A DNA stretch of 47,664 nucleotides from the NCBI GenBank assembly GCA_944321295.1, contig CALUKU010000026.1, forward strand, positions 1-47,664, written 5' to 3'. Position numbers and translations under genes: made by a program. The notes under the pieces were generated by a model that worked only from the letters and a program-made list of their open reading frames with translations, did no database searches and was not told the DNA's origin. This document shows positions 17,301-24,879 of the stretch, piece by piece. Source of the DNA: an uncultured Prevotella sp. (GTDB lineage: Bacteria > Bacteroidota > Bacteroidia > Bacteroidales > Bacteroidaceae). Position 1 is the stretch's first letter. Every line of letters begins with the position of its first letter.

Positions 17301-18611
17301 TTTCATGTCCTGCCCGCCGATGTCGAGGATGAACGACACTTCGGGGTCGAGATGGTGCGCCGCGATGTAGTGGGCTATGGTTTCCACTATTCCCGAGTTA
17401 AGCTGGAAGGCGGCTTTCACGAGGTCTTCGCCGTAGCCCGTAGAGCAGCTGCCCACCACGCGCAGCTTTACGCCGCGCTCGTCGCACTGCTGTTGCAGCC
17501 GGGTCAGTCCTTCTTCTACGGCCGATATGGGATTGCCGTTGTTGGGCGCGTAGTATGAATAAAGTATCTTTGACGATGTGTCGGTCACCACAATCTTAGT
17601 CGTGGTGGAGCCGGAGTCGATGCCTACGATTACGTCGAGCGTCCTCCTGTCGCCGCCTGACGTGAAGTCGGGCAGCTGCGCCCGGCCGACCTTGTGGGCG
17701 GACATGCGCCCGAGCCATCCGGCATACTCGCCGTCGCTGCCGAATATGGGAGCCAATGCCGACCGGCAGGATGCATCCTGCGTGCCGGCTTGGCCTATCT
17801 CGGCGATGAAGGCCGACAGCCTGACGGGCTTGCGGCCGTCAACGTCGGCTATGGCGGCGCCCGTAGCGGGCAGCAGCGTGCCGTTGTCAGGCAGTATTAT
17901 GTCGTCGTCGGAGAGCGAGAGGTAGTCCTTGAAAGCCTTGCGCAGTGCGGGGATGAACGTCAGCGGGCCGCCGCACATCAGCACGGGCGGCGTGATTTGG
18001 CAGCCGTGTGCCAGCGTGACGACCGTCTGCACGGCCACGGCGTGGAGTATTGAGGCGGCAATGTCGGCCTTGTCGACGTTCTTTGCGATGAGGTTCTGGA
18101 TGTCGGTCTTGCAGAAAACGCCGCAGCGCGACGCTATCGGGTACACCTGCCCGGCGCTCATGGCGAGGTCGTTAAGCTCGTCGACGCCTACGTTGAGCAG
18201 CACCGCCATCTGGTCGATGAAGGCGCCCGTGCCGCCGGCGCAGTTGCCGTTCATGCGCAGGTCGGCGGCCCGTCCGTCGCGGAAGAACACCACCTTGGCG
18301 TCCTCTCCGCCGATGTCAATCAGCGAAGCCGTCTGCGGGTGGTACTTCTGTACGGCCTTGGTGGCCGCCACCACTTCCTGTACGAAGGGCAGACCGTGTT
18401 TCTCGGCGAAGCCCATGCCCACCGAGCCTGTCATCCTGATGTCGACCTCCGCGTCGCCGCAGCGGTCTTTAAGCTCTTGCAGCAAGCTGACTACGACGTC
18501 CCTTGCGTTGGCGTTGTGGCGCTCGTAGCGTGAGAACACCGCATCGCCGTCGGCGCCCGTAGCCATCACCTTGACCGTGGTAGAGCCTATGTCAATGCCT
18601 ATCCTAATCAT
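14376..18611 (-). CDS. Giant two-headed activase of the 2-hydroxyacyl-CoA dehydratase type (1411 aa)
   Basis: A 1411-residue fusion. Residues 1-270 and 325-590 are two BadF/HgdC-type ATPase domains of the ASKHA fold (GIDIGSTTVKV at 5, GIDSGSTTTKI at 330). HgdC-type activases hold one 4Fe-4S cluster between two subunits through two cysteines each; both domains here keep both cysteines (Cys124 in NCAGGTGAF and Cys163 in SRCGVF; Cys455 in ACSSGCGSF and Cys494 in TRCTVF). A cysteine group follows (HCKGCDNQC at 612-619, Cys638), then a DUF2229/HgdB-like region from about 675 to the end. So the ATP-driven electron donor and a dehydratase-like acceptor seem to be on one chain. The substrate is unknown. 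It is a single gene with its own -7 box (18644-18651) and hairpin R3 downstream. Confidence 0.9.
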   Translation of the reverse strand: MIRIGIDIGSTTVKVMATGADGDAVFSRYERHNANARDVVVSLLQELKDRCGDAEVDIRMTGSVGMGFAEKHGLPFVQEVVAATKAVQKYHPQTASLIDIGGEDAKVVFFRDGRAADLRMNGNCAGGTGAFIDQMAVLLNVGVDELNDLAMSAGQVYPIASRCGVFCKTDIQNLIAKNVDKADIAASILHAVAVQTVVTLAHGCQITPPVLMCGGPLTFIPALRKAFKDYLSLSDDDIILPDNGTLLPATGAAIADVDGRKPVRLSAFIAEIGQAGTQDASCRSALAPIFGSDGEYAGWLGRMSAHKVGRAQLPDFTSGGDRRTLDVIVGIDSGSTTTKIVVTDTSSKILYSYYAPNNGNPISAVEEGLTRLQQQCDERGVKLRVVGSCSTGYGEDLVKAAFQLNSGIVETIAHYIAAHHLDPEVSFILDIGGQDMKAIFVTDGVIDRIEINEACSSGCGSFLETFAKTLGYTPHEFAEAACRATAPCDLGTRCTVFMNSKVKQALREGATISDIAAGLAYSVVKNCLYKVLKLRDVSQLGKHIVVQGGTMRNDAVVRALELLTGTEAARCDIPELMGAYGCALYAVSRTQGAVPLEDMLSKAHYTQKALHCKGCDNQCLVIRYQFDNGDKFYSGNRCEKVFTNGGSGKPEKGINAYVRKNELLFDREGVKGSPRMTVGIPRCLNMYEDYPFWHTLFTACGIDVRLSDHSRYANYEHSACMVMSDNICFPAKLVHSHIQNLIDSRVNRIFMPFVVYERQGKEQNSYNCPIVTGYAEVIKSVQAGDIPIDSPTITFKDKSLLFKQCSEYLGSLGLADKTISRAFSLAVGAQDAYLSDIVNYNERVYHKAREKGALTILLAGRPYHTDMLIQHKVSDMLAEMGIYVITDDIVRNKQVAVSDAHYLSQWAYPNRILEAAKWSAGRKDMEFVEMTSFGCGPDAFLTDEVRDLLLRHGKVLTLLKLDDINNVGSMKLRVRSLIESLKLAGKNNKRRLGEDVFKTTPTFDEACRGRKIIIPFFTPFISPLIPAIMRIAGYDVDNLPLSDTESCDWGLKYANNEVCYPATLIVGDIIKAFESGKYDPKKTAVAMTQTGGQCRASSYVSLIKKALVDAGYGEVPVIAFTFGSSIDNKQPGFRVNWMKLLPIALYSVLYSDCIAKFYYASVVREKEPGQAARLRDMYLQAGESLILEGRNDDLMSYLKMAAIEFDRICTDKTCPKVCVVGEIFLKFNPFAQKNVTDWLIAQGVEIVPPLLLDFFMQSFVNKRTDEETHLSRRSITSFMYGLVYKRIMKYVERVNRAAAGFRYFSPFNDIFKEADEARKVITLSAQFGEGWLLPAEIMSCARQGVRNVVSLQPFGCIANHIVSKGIEKKIKQFFPDMNILSLDFDSGVSDVNITNRLLLFIDNLKNENDKK

Positions 18612-18643
18612 TCGGAAAATCCTCGATACAATATTTCAAGGTG

Positions 18644-18651
18644 CAAAGTTA
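18644..18651 (-). promoter_or_regulatory. -7 box of the giant activase gene
   Basis: CAAAGTTA on the plus strand reads TAACTTTG on the minus strand, about 32 nt before the ATG at 18611. It is flanked by AATCCTCG (18618-18625) and CGAGGATT (18682-18689), an inverted pair that brackets the promoter and might be a regulator site. Confidence 0.5.
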
Positions 18652-18740
18652 CTAATTTACATGGTTTAAAAGTTATCTTGCGAGGATTAAAAATGTACAA
18701 AATTTCACATAACGGTAATAAATCCTTATTATATGTTACC

Positions 18741-18960
18741 GTTAGTTCGGTATAAGAGCTACATCCTTTCGTAGGGACATAATTTATTATGTCCTTATGT
18801 CCGCACGCTCTGAAACGAAGTTCGCTGAAAGCAAAGAGCGTATGAGTAATAAATTCAAATGAAATACGTTTCTACGAAACGTGCGGACATAATAAATTAT
18901 GTCCCTACAGGTTGGTGTTTACCTGTTTTTCGACATGAAAACTTATACCGAATTCACGTT
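18741..18960. repeat. MITE-like element, copy B (most complete)
   Basis: Inner inverted ends: GTAGGGACATAATTTATTAT from 18771 and its complement ending at 18908. Outer inverted ends: CGGTATAAG (18748-18756) and CTTATACCG (18942-18950). The inside has no coding frame; part of it (18861-18880) is shared with copy A. A separate 9-bp inverted pair TAACGGTAA / TTACCGTTA (18710-18718 and 18736-18744) touches the left edge. The element lies in the 483-nt gap between the activase and gpmI genes, where I see no gene. Confidence 0.8.
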
Positions 18961-18996
18961 ATTTTACCGTAGGTCGGCCGTTTGCGGCCTTTACGC

Positions 18997-19035
18997 AAAA
19001 AGTCCGCCGGGGCCTGTCGCGGCCGGGGCGGACTT
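18997..19035 (-). terminator. gpmI intrinsic terminator
   Basis: Read on the minus strand: AAGTCCGCC, a GC-rich loop, GGCGGACTT, then a run of T (complement of 18997-19001). It is a classic rho-independent terminator 60 nt after the gpmI stop. Confidence 0.88.
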
Positions 19036-19094
19036 AAGGTTATGATGTTCAGCGGCGGCGCTGACGGCGCCGCGGGTCATTAGGCGTTGTGCCG

Positions 19095-20624
19095 TCAGTT
19101 GGCAACGTTGTCCTCGATGAGGTTCTCGCCGGTCATGTCGGCGGGCTGCTCCAAGCCCATGATGTGCAGTATCGACGGGGCGACGTCGGCCAGGCGTCCG
19201 TTCTTCACGGTAGCGCTGTTGTTGTCGGTCACGTAGATGAAGGGCACGGGGTTGAGCGAGTGTGCCGTGTTAGGCGTGCCGTCGGCGTTGACGGCGTTGT
19301 CGGCGTTGCCGTGGTCGGCTATGATTATGGCCTCGTAGCCGTTGGCCTTGGCTGCCTCAATCACGTCCTTCACGCAGTGGTCAACGGCCCATACGGCCTT
19401 GGCTATCGCGTGGTAGACGCCCGTGTGGCCCACCATGTCGCCGTTGGCGAAGTTCACCACGATGAAGTCATACTCCTGCGTGTTGATGGCTCCTACGAGC
19501 TTGTCCTTCACCTCGTAAGCGCTCATCTCGGGCTTCAGGTCGTAAGTGGCTACCTTCGGCGACGGCACGAGTATGCGGTCCTCGCCTTCGTAGGGCGCCT
19601 CGCGGCCTCCGTTGAAGAAGAACGTCACGTGTGCGTACTTCTCGGTCTCGGCCGTGTGCAGCTGGCGCTTGCCCTGCTTGCTGAGATATTCGCCGAGAGT
19701 GTCCTGCACGTTCTCCTTGGGGAAGAGGATGTGCACGCCCTTGAACGATGCGTCATACGGCGTCATGCAGTAGTACTGCAGGTCCTTTATCGTGTGCATG
19801 CCTTCCTCGGGCATGTCCTGCTGCGTCAACACCTGTGTCAGCTCCTTGGCGCGGTCGTTGCGGAAGTTGATGAATATCACCACGTCGCCTTCCTGTATGG
19901 TGCCGTCGACGGTCGAGTTGTGTATCGGCTTGATGAATTCGTCGGTCACGCCCTCGGCGTAGCTCTCCTCCATGGCCTTCACCATGTCGTCGGCCTGCTT
20001 GCCCTTGCCCTCTACGAGCAGGTCGTAAGCCTCCTTCACTCGGTTCCAGCGCTTGTCGCGGTCCATGGCGTAGAAGCGTCCGATGATGTTTGCCACGTGG
20101 GCGCCGTTCTGCTTGCAGACGTCCTCAAGCTCGCGTATGAAGCCGGCGCCGCTCTTCGGGTCGGTGTCGCGTCCGTCCATGAAGCAGTGTACGTAGACGT
20201 CCTTCAGGCCGTATTCCTTGCCGATTTCAACGAGCTTGAACAGGTGGTCGAGCGAAGAGTGCACGCCGCCGTTGCTGGTGAGTCCCATCAGGTGGAGCTT
20301 CTTGCCCGTCTTCTGCGCGTAGCCGTAAGCGTTGACAATCTCCGGGTTTTTCAGTATCGAGCCGTCCTTGCAGGCGCGGTTGATCTTAACGAGGTCCTGA
20401 TAAACAATGCGTCCGGCGCCGATGTTGAGGTGTCCCACCTCCGAGTTGCCCATCTGTCCGTCGGGCAGGCCCACGTCCTCGCCCGAGGCCTGCAGCTGCG
20501 AGTGCGGGCTTACGGCGTTAAGATAATCAAGATAAGGAGTAGGCGTGTTGAAGATGACGTCGCCTTCGCCGTGCTTTCCGATACCCCATCCGTCGAGTAT
20601 CATCAATAATGCTTTCTTTGCCAT
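19095..20624 (-). CDS. gpmI: 2,3-bisphosphoglycerate-independent phosphoglycerate mutase
   Basis: A 509-residue iPGM that interconverts 3- and 2-phosphoglycerate in glycolysis with two Mn ions. It belongs to the alkaline phosphatase superfamily: the first metal ligands are in [11 protein letters not shown] (Asp11 region), the phosphorylated serine is in [17 protein letters not shown], and the later metal ligands are in [12 protein letters not shown] and [23 protein letters not shown] motif in the middle belongs to the phosphotransferase cap. Length is normal for the family. It is a single-gene unit; its promoter is brought by the dispersed repeat just upstream. Confidence 0.97.
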   Translation of the reverse strand: MAKKALLMILDGWGIGKHGEGDVIFNTPTPYLDYLNAVSPHSQLQASGEDVGLPDGQMGNSEVGHLNIGAGRIVYQDLVKINRACKDGSILKNPEIVNAYGYAQKTGKKLHLMGLTSNGGVHSSLDHLFKLVEIGKEYGLKDVYVHCFMDGRDTDPKSGAGFIRELEDVCKQNGAHVANIIGRFYAMDRDKRWNRVKEAYDLLVEGKGKQADDMVKAMEESYAEGVTDEFIKPIHNSTVDGTIQEGDVVIFINFRNDRAKELTQVLTQQDMPEEGMHTIKDLQYYCMTPYDASFKGVHILFPKENVQDTLGEYLSKQGKRQLHTAETEKYAHVTFFFNGGREAPYEGEDRILVPSPKVATYDLKPEMSAYEVKDKLVGAINTQEYDFIVVNFANGDMVGHTGVYHAIAKAVWAVDHCVKDVIEAAKANGYEAIIIADHGNADNAVNADGTPNTAHSLNPVPFIYVTDNNSATVKNGRLADVAPSILHIMGLEQPADMTGENLIEDNVAN

Positions 20625-20647
20625 AATCTTTAAATCTAAAAATCGAG

Positions 20648-20742
20648 TGCAAAGTTAGTGCAAGCCGAGCGAAATGCAAAATAAATGTGAGAGAAACGAA
20701 CATTTATTTTCATTTCCGAGGCGCCGCCTAAGTTATTCAGAG
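20648..20742. repeat. Promoter-carrying repeat, single copy before gpmI
   Basis: This element matches the 87-bp unit at 11697-11998 through GTGCAAAGTTAGTGCAAGCC, GAGCGAAATGCAAAATAAA, a hairpin core, and CATT(T/C)CCGAGGCGCCGCC. The central part of the hairpin differs (ATAAATGT...ACATTTAT instead of ATAAAAG...CTTTTAT), but stays paired. It is oriented with the promoter end toward gpmI. Confidence 0.88.
20650..20680 (-). promoter_or_regulatory. gpmI promoter within the repeat
   Basis: On the minus strand TTTG (20677-20680), 19 nt, then TAACTTTG (20650-20657). Boxes and spacing are the same as at 11699-11729. The ATG at 20624 follows about 25 nt later. Confidence 0.8.
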
Positions 20743-20799
20743 TTAGTGCAAGGGCGCAGGTTGGCGCCTTACCGATGTGCCAGATGTATGTAGGTTGTT

Positions 20800-20906
20800 T
20801 GTAACCCGCTGATAATCAGTGACATTATAAAAGGCGGCCTTTTGACTTGCAAAAGACCGCCTTTTATGGCGTAATAGGTTACCTTTTACGAAGCAAAAGG
20901 TGACCT
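20800..20906. repeat. REP-like hairpin pair plus motif, copy R4
   Basis: GTAACCCGCTGATAATCAG (20801-20819) is followed by TAAAAGGCGGCCTTTTG (20828-20844) and CAAAAGACCGCCTTTTA (20850-20866), which pair with one mismatch. A second weaker hairpin, GGTTACCTTTTAC / GCAAAAGGTGACC, follows up to about 20906. It lies downstream of dgt (minus) and may terminate it. Confidence 0.82.
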
Positions 20907-20942
20907 CCTTCATTTCCGCGGCTGCGCCGTCAGTATTACGTC

Positions 20943-22283
20943 CTATACTATCGGCAGGCTTATGCCGTTGATTTTCTGGTAAATGTCGAGGGCGTAGACG
21001 TCGGTCATTCCGCTGATGTAGTCGATGACCGACATGATGCGCGTTTCAAGGTCGGGCGAGTCGATGTCATACTGGCTGCTCACGCGGCTTATCAGCTGGC
21101 GCGAGTAGAAGCGTTCCGGATTGACGGCGGCCTCGGTCATGACCTCCATCAGCGTGGCCATTATGCGGTATCCGCTCAGCTCCACGTCAAGCACGGGCTT
21201 GCTCTTGTAAATCCGTTCTTTCGACAGCCGTGCGCAGTTGCGGTAAGCTTGGGCGAGCCTTTCGTCGATGTTGTCGACGAGGCAGCCCTTCATCGTGCCG
21301 TCCATAATCTCGCCCTCGTGCCTTACGAATGCTTTGGCGCAGGCCTTTTCGAGCGCGCCTATTACGCAGGCCCGCATGTACACAATCTTCTCGTTGGCGT
21401 CGGTTATGCCCTCGTCGGTTATCCTTTGGCATATCTTGTTTTGCGCCGTTTCATCGAAGAATTCGAGGAAGAGCTGCGCCGTTTCATCGTAGGATATGAT
21501 TTTCAGCTTGTGAGCGTCCTCGATGTCCATTATCTCGTAGCAGATGTCGTCGGCAGCCTCCACCAGGTAGACTAACGGATGGCGTGCGTATTCCGGCGGT
21601 TCGCCCTCGGCCGACTTGCGTATTATGCCCAATTCATCGGCGATTTTCCTGAAAGTGTCCCTCTCCGAGATGAAGAAGCCGAACTTGCCGTGCCCCTTAC
21701 CGCTGAGCGTTGAGGCGAAAGGATACTTCACCATCGAGGCCAGTGTCGAGTAAGTCATCACGAACCCGCCCTCGCGGCGCCCCTTGAAGCGGTGCGCCAG
21801 CAGGCGGAAGGCGTTGGCGTTGCCCTCGAAGTGGGTTATGTCGGCCCAGAACTCGGGGCTTACCCTGTCCTTGAGCACGGCGCCGGCGCCCTCGGTGAAG
21901 AACGTCTGTATGGCCTTCTCGCCCGAGTGTCCGAAGGGAGGGTTGCCCATGTCGTGGGCCAGGCACGCCGTGCTCACTATCGTTCCAATCTGCGGAAACA
22001 GCGTGTCGGCCAGCTCCGGGCGGCGTCTCATCACGGCGTGGGCCACGTCGTTGCCCAGCGACAGCCCCACGCTGGCCACCTCGAGGCTGTGCGTCAGGCG
22101 GTTGTGCACGAAGACGCTGCCCGGCAGGGGGAACACCTGCGTCTTGTTCTGCATGCGGCGGAAGGGCGCCGAGAATATCAGTCGGTCGTAGTCGCGCTTG
22201 AACTCGGAGCGGTCGTCGTGGCGCATCGTGTGGCGGTGCTCCTGCCCGAGGCGCATGTTCGATATGAGTTTTTCCCAATACAT
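20943..22283 (-). CDS. dgt: Deoxyguanosinetriphosphate triphosphohydrolase-like protein
   Basis: A 446-residue HD-domain dNTPase that splits dNTPs, classically dGTP, into nucleoside and triphosphate. The N-terminal signature RSEFKRDYDRLIFSAPFRR and NKTQVFPL are typical of the Dgt family. The metal-binding residues are in NRLTHSLEVA (His65) and LAHDMGNPPFGHSGE (His110-Asp111), with a later Asp in AADDICYEIMDIED. The start ATG at 22283 gives the usual short N-terminus (MYWEKLISN). It is divergent from dut, so two enzymes that adjust dNTP pools share one intergenic region. Confidence 0.93.
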   Translation of the reverse strand: MYWEKLISNMRLGQEHRHTMRHDDRSEFKRDYDRLIFSAPFRRMQNKTQVFPLPGSVFVHNRLTHSLEVASVGLSLGNDVAHAVMRRRPELADTLFPQIGTIVSTACLAHDMGNPPFGHSGEKAIQTFFTEGAGAVLKDRVSPEFWADITHFEGNANAFRLLAHRFKGRREGGFVMTYSTLASMVKYPFASTLSGKGHGKFGFFISERDTFRKIADELGIIRKSAEGEPPEYARHPLVYLVEAADDICYEIMDIEDAHKLKIISYDETAQLFLEFFDETAQNKICQRITDEGITDANEKIVYMRACVIGALEKACAKAFVRHEGEIMDGTMKGCLVDNIDERLAQAYRNCARLSKERIYKSKPVLDVELSGYRIMATLMEVMTEAAVNPERFYSRQLISRVSSQYDIDSPDLETRIMSVIDYISGMTDVYALDIYQKINGISLPIV

Positions 22284-22333
22284 AGCTATGTCTTATTTGT
22301 TGTCAGCAATGCGTAATGATTTGACTTGCGCCG

Positions 22334-22341
22334 CAAAAGTA
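22334..22341 (-). promoter_or_regulatory. dgt -7 box
   Basis: CAAAAGTA on the plus strand reads TACTTTTG on the minus strand, 50 nt before the dgt ATG. No clear TTTG box is seen upstream of it. Confidence 0.5.
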
Positions 22342-22405
22342 ATCTAAAATTGGCTAAATTCTTTCATTTTAGCGGCCAATCTACATTTATCTGAATATAA
22401 TTAGT

Positions 22406-22413
22406 TATTTTTG
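22406..22413 (+). promoter_or_regulatory. -7 box of the dut operon
   Basis: TATTTTTG followed by GCACC. It lies 225 nt before the dut ATG, so the transcript leader would contain the whole GGAGTTAA palindrome (22456-22594) in the RNA. Confidence 0.5.
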
Positions 22414-22455
22414 CACCTTAAAATAATATGTATGTCCGCATTTTACCAAATGCGT

Positions 22456-22594
22456 GAAGTTATCAGTAGTTGACAGGAGTTATGCTTCCTGACGGTCCCG
22501 GAGTTAACGGACAATAGTCACTGTGGGCAATGTCGGTTAACTCCTTGAACGAGCGTAGCGAGTGATAACTCCCGTTTACTCCCGATAACTACTT
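22456..22594. repeat. GGAGTTAA-word long palindrome, copy 2 (dut leader)
   Basis: Left arm (22457-22515): AGTTATC, AGTAGTTGAC, AGGAGTTAT, a GC-rich piece, then CGGAGTTAACGGACAAT. Right arm in reverse complement: AGTTATC, GGGAGTAAAC, GGGAGTTAT, a GC-rich piece, then AGGAGTTAACCGACATT. The order of words is the same as in copy 1 at 93-244, while the GC-rich piece is different. TCCGCAT (22434-22440) and ATGCGGA (22600-22606) extend the palindrome outward, and CGCATTT/AAATGCG makes a small separate hairpin at 22437-22454. Confidence 0.75.
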
Positions 22595-22638
22595 GGCACT
22601 ATGCGGATATTCATTTAAAAATATAAGCAAGCACGACG

Positions 22639-23076
22639 ATGATACAAGTTAAGGTTGTCAACAAGGGCCGCCACCCGCTGCCCGCCTACGCCACGCCGCA
22701 GAGCGCCGGCATGGATCTCAGGGCCAACATAAGCGAGCCCGTGACGCTGCGCCCCCTTGAGCGCCGGCTCATACCCACGGGCATATTCATGGCGCTGCCC
22801 GAGGGCTACGAGGCGCAGGTCCGCCCCCGCAGCGGCCTCGCCCTGAAGCACGGCATAACGGTGCTTAACTCGCCGGGAACAATCGACGCCGACTACCGCG
22901 GCGAAGTGATGGTGCTCCTTGTGAACCTCTCGGCCGACGATTTCGTCGTCAACGACGGCGAGCGCATAGCCCAGATGGTTGTGGCAAGGCACGAAACGGT
23001 CGGCTTCACGGCCGTCGAAGCCCTCGACTCTACGGAGCGCGGCGCCGGCGGTTACGGCCATACGGGTGTTGAATGA
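22639..23076 (+). CDS. dut: dUTP diphosphatase
   Basis: A 145-residue trimeric dUTPase, which hydrolyses dUTP to dUMP and so keeps uracil out of DNA. All five motifs are present: SAGMDLRA (22-29), [12 protein letters not shown] (about 61-72), [11 protein letters not shown] (about 79-89), GERIAQMVV (about 108) and the C-terminal [10 protein letters not shown]. The last motif normally has Phe and Ser where this one has Tyr and His, a modest change in the lid over the substrate. It starts an operon with a TPR lipoprotein, a DUF4292 lipoprotein and an EnvC-like protein. Confidence 0.96.
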   Translation: MIQVKVVNKGRHPLPAYATPQSAGMDLRANISEPVTLRPLERRLIPTGIFMALPEGYEAQVRPRSGLALKHGITVLNSPGTIDADYRGEVMVLLVNLSADDFVVNDGERIAQMVVARHETVGFTAVEALDSTERGAGGYGHTGVE

Positions 23077-23103
23077 CGCGTGGCTTGCGGTTTAGGATAT
23101 CAT

Positions 23104-24879
23104 ATGAAACGTTATATTTCGCATGTTCTGGTATGCCTGTCGGCGGTCTTGCTGACGGCAGGTTGCGGCGGTGCGCGCGGCACGCAGGCGGTTGCCGGCG
23201 ACGGCCGGGCGGCCATGGCCGTTCTTCCCGCCGTCAGCCATAATGACAGCCTGCGCTTCAAGATGTATTATTATGAGGCGGTGAGGCAGCAGATAAGCGG
23301 CAACCACGATGCCGCCTACGACCTTTTGCGCCATTGCATCGGCATTAACCCCAACGCGCCCGAGGCATATTTCATGCTGTCTTTTTACGACGGGCTGCTC
23401 GGAGGCGACTCGCTCGCCCTTGCCGACGTCAAGAAGGCTTCGGAGCTTGACCCCTCAAACAACACCTATCTTGAGCGCCTCGGCTCGGGATACATAAGCA
23501 CCGGCAACCTCGTCGAGGCCACCAAGGCCTACGAACGGCTGTCGGAGAACAGTCCTGAACGTTCCGACGTGCTTGACATCCTGGCCCAGCTATATGGGCG
23601 CCAGAAGGACTATGAGAGCATGCTCGGCGTGCTCGAGCGCATGGAAACGCTCGAGGGCGACAACGAAGACCTCACCCTCGCCAAGATGAGAGTCTACTCG
23701 CTGCAGGGCAAGAAGGAAGAAGAGTTCAACGAACTCAAGCAGATGTCGGCCAAACATCCTAACGACATGAACTACCGTGTGATGATGGGCAACTGGCTGT
23801 TGCAGAACGGCAAGGCCGACGAGGCTTACCGCCAGTACGAGGAAGTGTTGCGGGCCGAGCCTGACAACATGATGGCGCGCATGTCGTTGATTGACTATTA
23901 CCGCACGTCAGGCTCCGTCGGGCGCGCCGACTCGCTGCAGGAGGCAATGCTGGTAAGCCCCAAGACGCCGGTTGATAGCAAGATGACGCTCATGCGCCAG
24001 GTCGTTGCCGACAACGAGAGGAACGGAGGCGACAGCACGGAGGTGCTCGGCCTGTTCAAGAGAATACTCGCCCAGCCGCAGGAAACGGCCGACATGGCCG
24101 AGCTGTACGCCGCGTACATGACGCTGAAGAAAATGCCGCAAGACTCCATATCGCAAGTGCTTGAAACGGTGTTGGCCATTTCTCCCGACAACGTTGCCGC
24201 CCGCCTGCAGCTCATACAGGCCAAGTGGGGCGCCCAAGACTTCGACGCCGTGATAGAGCTTTCACGCCGGGCGCTCGACTATAACCCCGATGAAATGGCC
24301 TTTTATTTCTTCCTCGGCCTCGGCTACGTGCAGAAAGACGATGACGACAGCGCGCTGGAGGTGCTGAGGCGGGGCGTCACCCAGATTGACGATCAGAGCA
24401 ATCCCGACCTTGTTTCAGACTTTTACTCGATAATGGGCGACATCCTTCACGAGAAGGGATTTGCCAAAGAGGCCTATGCCGCCTATGACAGTTGCCTGCA
24501 ATGGAAGGACGACAACCTCGGCTGTCTTAACAACTACGCCTATTACTTGTCAGAGGAGAACGCTCAGCTCGACAAGGCCGCGCAGATGAGTTACCGCACG
24601 GTGCAGGCCGAACCCGACAATTGCACCTTCCTTGACACTTACGCCTGGATATTGTTCAAGCAGAAAAAGTATGCCGAGGCGCTGCAATACATCGACATGG
24701 CGGTTGAGAACGACACGGCCCGAAGCGCCGTAATAACCGAGCATGCGGGTGACATACACGCCGTGAACGGCGACATCGACAAGGCCGTTGATTACTGGAA
24801 GCAGGCCCTCGAGGCCGGTTCTGACAACGACAAGGCCATCAGACGGAAAATAAAACTCAAGAAATATGTTGACGAATAG
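23104..24879 (+). CDS. TPR lipoprotein
   Basis: A 591-residue lipoprotein made mostly of tetratricopeptide repeats. The signal peptide ends in a lipobox (VLLTAGC, Cys about residue 22). TPR-like pairs with Ala/Tyr spacing run from about residue 60 to 580, for example AAYDLLRHCIGINPNAPEAY and EALQYIDMAVENDTARS. Such proteins often act as scaffolds for envelope complexes. The frame is open eight codons upstream, but the ATG at 23104 starts the signal peptide. It begins 28 nt after dut and overlaps the next gene by 14 nt, so the products are probably made together. Its partners suggest an envelope role, not established. Confidence 0.88.
   Translation: MKRYISHVLVCLSAVLLTAGCGGARGTQAVAGDGRAAMAVLPAVSHNDSLRFKMYYYEAVRQQISGNHDAAYDLLRHCIGINPNAPEAYFMLSFYDGLLGGDSLALADVKKASELDPSNNTYLERLGSGYISTGNLVEATKAYERLSENSPERSDVLDILAQLYGRQKDYESMLGVLERMETLEGDNEDLTLAKMRVYSLQGKKEEEFNELKQMSAKHPNDMNYRVMMGNWLLQNGKADEAYRQYEEVLRAEPDNMMARMSLIDYYRTSGSVGRADSLQEAMLVSPKTPVDSKMTLMRQVVADNERNGGDSTEVLGLFKRILAQPQETADMAELYAAYMTLKKMPQDSISQVLETVLAISPDNVAARLQLIQAKWGAQDFDAVIELSRRALDYNPDEMAFYFFLGLGYVQKDDDDSALEVLRRGVTQIDDQSNPDLVSDFYSIMGDILHEKGFAKEAYAAYDSCLQWKDDNLGCLNNYAYYLSEENAQLDKAAQMSYRTVQAEPDNCTFLDTYAWILFKQKKYAEALQYIDMAVENDTARSAVITEHAGDIHAVNGDIDKAVDYWKQALEAGSDNDKAIRRKIKLKKYVDE

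Noticed and set aside
14376-18611. Fusion of separate genes by assembly or a missed frameshift in the 1411-residue activase
   Set aside because: The frame is uninterrupted, the domain order is sensible throughout, and long activase-related proteins of this kind are known in anaerobes.
19089-20609. 506-codon plus-strand frame opposite gpmI
   Set aside because: Shadow of gpmI, which shows all family motifs.
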